From CAWBKV01 sp041946675 (GTDB lineage Archaea > Halobacteriota > Methanosarcinia > Methanotrichales > Methanotrichaceae): a stretch of 30,547 nucleotides of DNA. Both the position numbers and the translations under genes were made by a program. Below, piece by piece: positions 30,459 to 30,547 of this stretch. The notes beneath the pieces were generated by a model. That model had not been told where the DNA came from and did no database searches. It saw only the letters and a program-made list of their open reading frames with translations. The stretch is from NCBI GenBank assembly GCA_041946675.1, contig JBHGAU010000029.1, positions 1 through 30,547 of the forward strand, given 5' to 3'. Every line of letters begins with the position of its first letter. The first letter of the stretch is position 1.

Positions 30459-30547
30459 ACGAAGAGATTAATTGTTTTAGCAGTACTAGCAATTGCTTTA
30501 GTAGGCATGGCTGGAGCAGCCAACTACATGTACGAGAAGGCAAGTGT
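30459..30547 (+). CDS. secreted protein, N-terminus only, with ACG in the start position
   Basis: The frame TKRLIVLAVLAIALVGMAGA followed by ANYMYEKAS runs to the window end. With Met in place of the first Thr this is a textbook signal peptide with a cut after AGA. AGGAGGGG lies five bases ahead of the ACG at 30459, and an in-frame TAA comes just before it, so translation cannot begin earlier. No ATG, GTG or TTG follows until an ATG at 30507, which would remove most of the signal peptide. Either an ACG start is used, or one base differs from the true sequence. The strong promoter and ribosome site suggest an abundant surface or secreted protein; the family cannot be told from 29 residues. Confidence 0.6.

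Noticed and set aside
1..30547. tRNA, rRNA, transposase or integrase genes
   Set aside because: None was recognised on either strand, so I do not invoke a mobile element for the AT-rich island.

Overview
The window looks archaeal and most probably comes from a methanogen of the Methanothrix (Methanosaeta) type. The reasons are an archaeal 3-dehydroquinate synthase II next to a type I dehydroquinate dehydratase, DUF1614, UPF0146 and NFACT/RqcH genes, TATA-box promoters about 25 bp ahead of inferred starts, and four secreted tetratricopeptide (TPR) proteins. The genus is an inference; no rRNA or methanogenesis gene is present to confirm it.

Layout. 1-3.9 kb: a truncated secreted protein with an Asn-X-Thr hexapeptide repeat, a secreted TPR protein, a winged-helix regulator, DNA polymerase IV, and a small secreted PsbP-like protein. 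4.1-8.6 kb: a housekeeping block with two shikimate-pathway genes divergent from a DUF1614 membrane protein, a UbiD-family decarboxylase (candidate for the archaeal mevalonate branch) and a winged-helix protein. 8.6-10.2 kb: an AT-rich stretch with a 31-residue membrane peptide missed by ordinary gene calling, a weak membrane protein, and a coiled-coil/HTH protein. 10.3-15.2 kb: the centre of interest, an AT-rich ribosomally made, modified peptide (RiPP) locus. 15.3-18.2 kb: two TPR genes (one frameshifted) interleaved with remnants of a second ABC exporter and another TPR gene. 18.3-24.4 kb: a large secreted subtilase followed by an S9 peptidase. 24.4-24.7 kb: a cluster of gene fragments, including the N-terminus of Thi4. 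24.7-30.1 kb: UPF0146, a transglutaminase-like cysteine peptidase, a Mut7-C ribonuclease, RqcH, threonine dehydratase and a fourth TPR protein. The last 90 bases begin a secreted protein with a strong promoter and ribosome site but ACG where ATG is expected.

The RiPP locus holds a 54-residue precursor (four Cys in a tight cluster, then a Tyr/Asn-rich tail), two different radical SAM/SPASM proteins and a type I ABC exporter. The three downstream genes overlap or abut, so they look co-translated. The precursor has its own promoter, two copies of a TTTACAT/ATGTAAA inverted repeat upstream, and a long hairpin after its stop, as expected if the peptide is made in excess of its enzymes. No leader peptidase or immunity gene is visible. 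A decayed copy of the exporter's C-terminus lies about 1 kb downstream, so the locus was probably once larger or duplicated. The product and modifications are unknown; the Cys cluster suggests thioether chemistry and the Y-x-N tripeptides suggest possible cyclophane chemistry.
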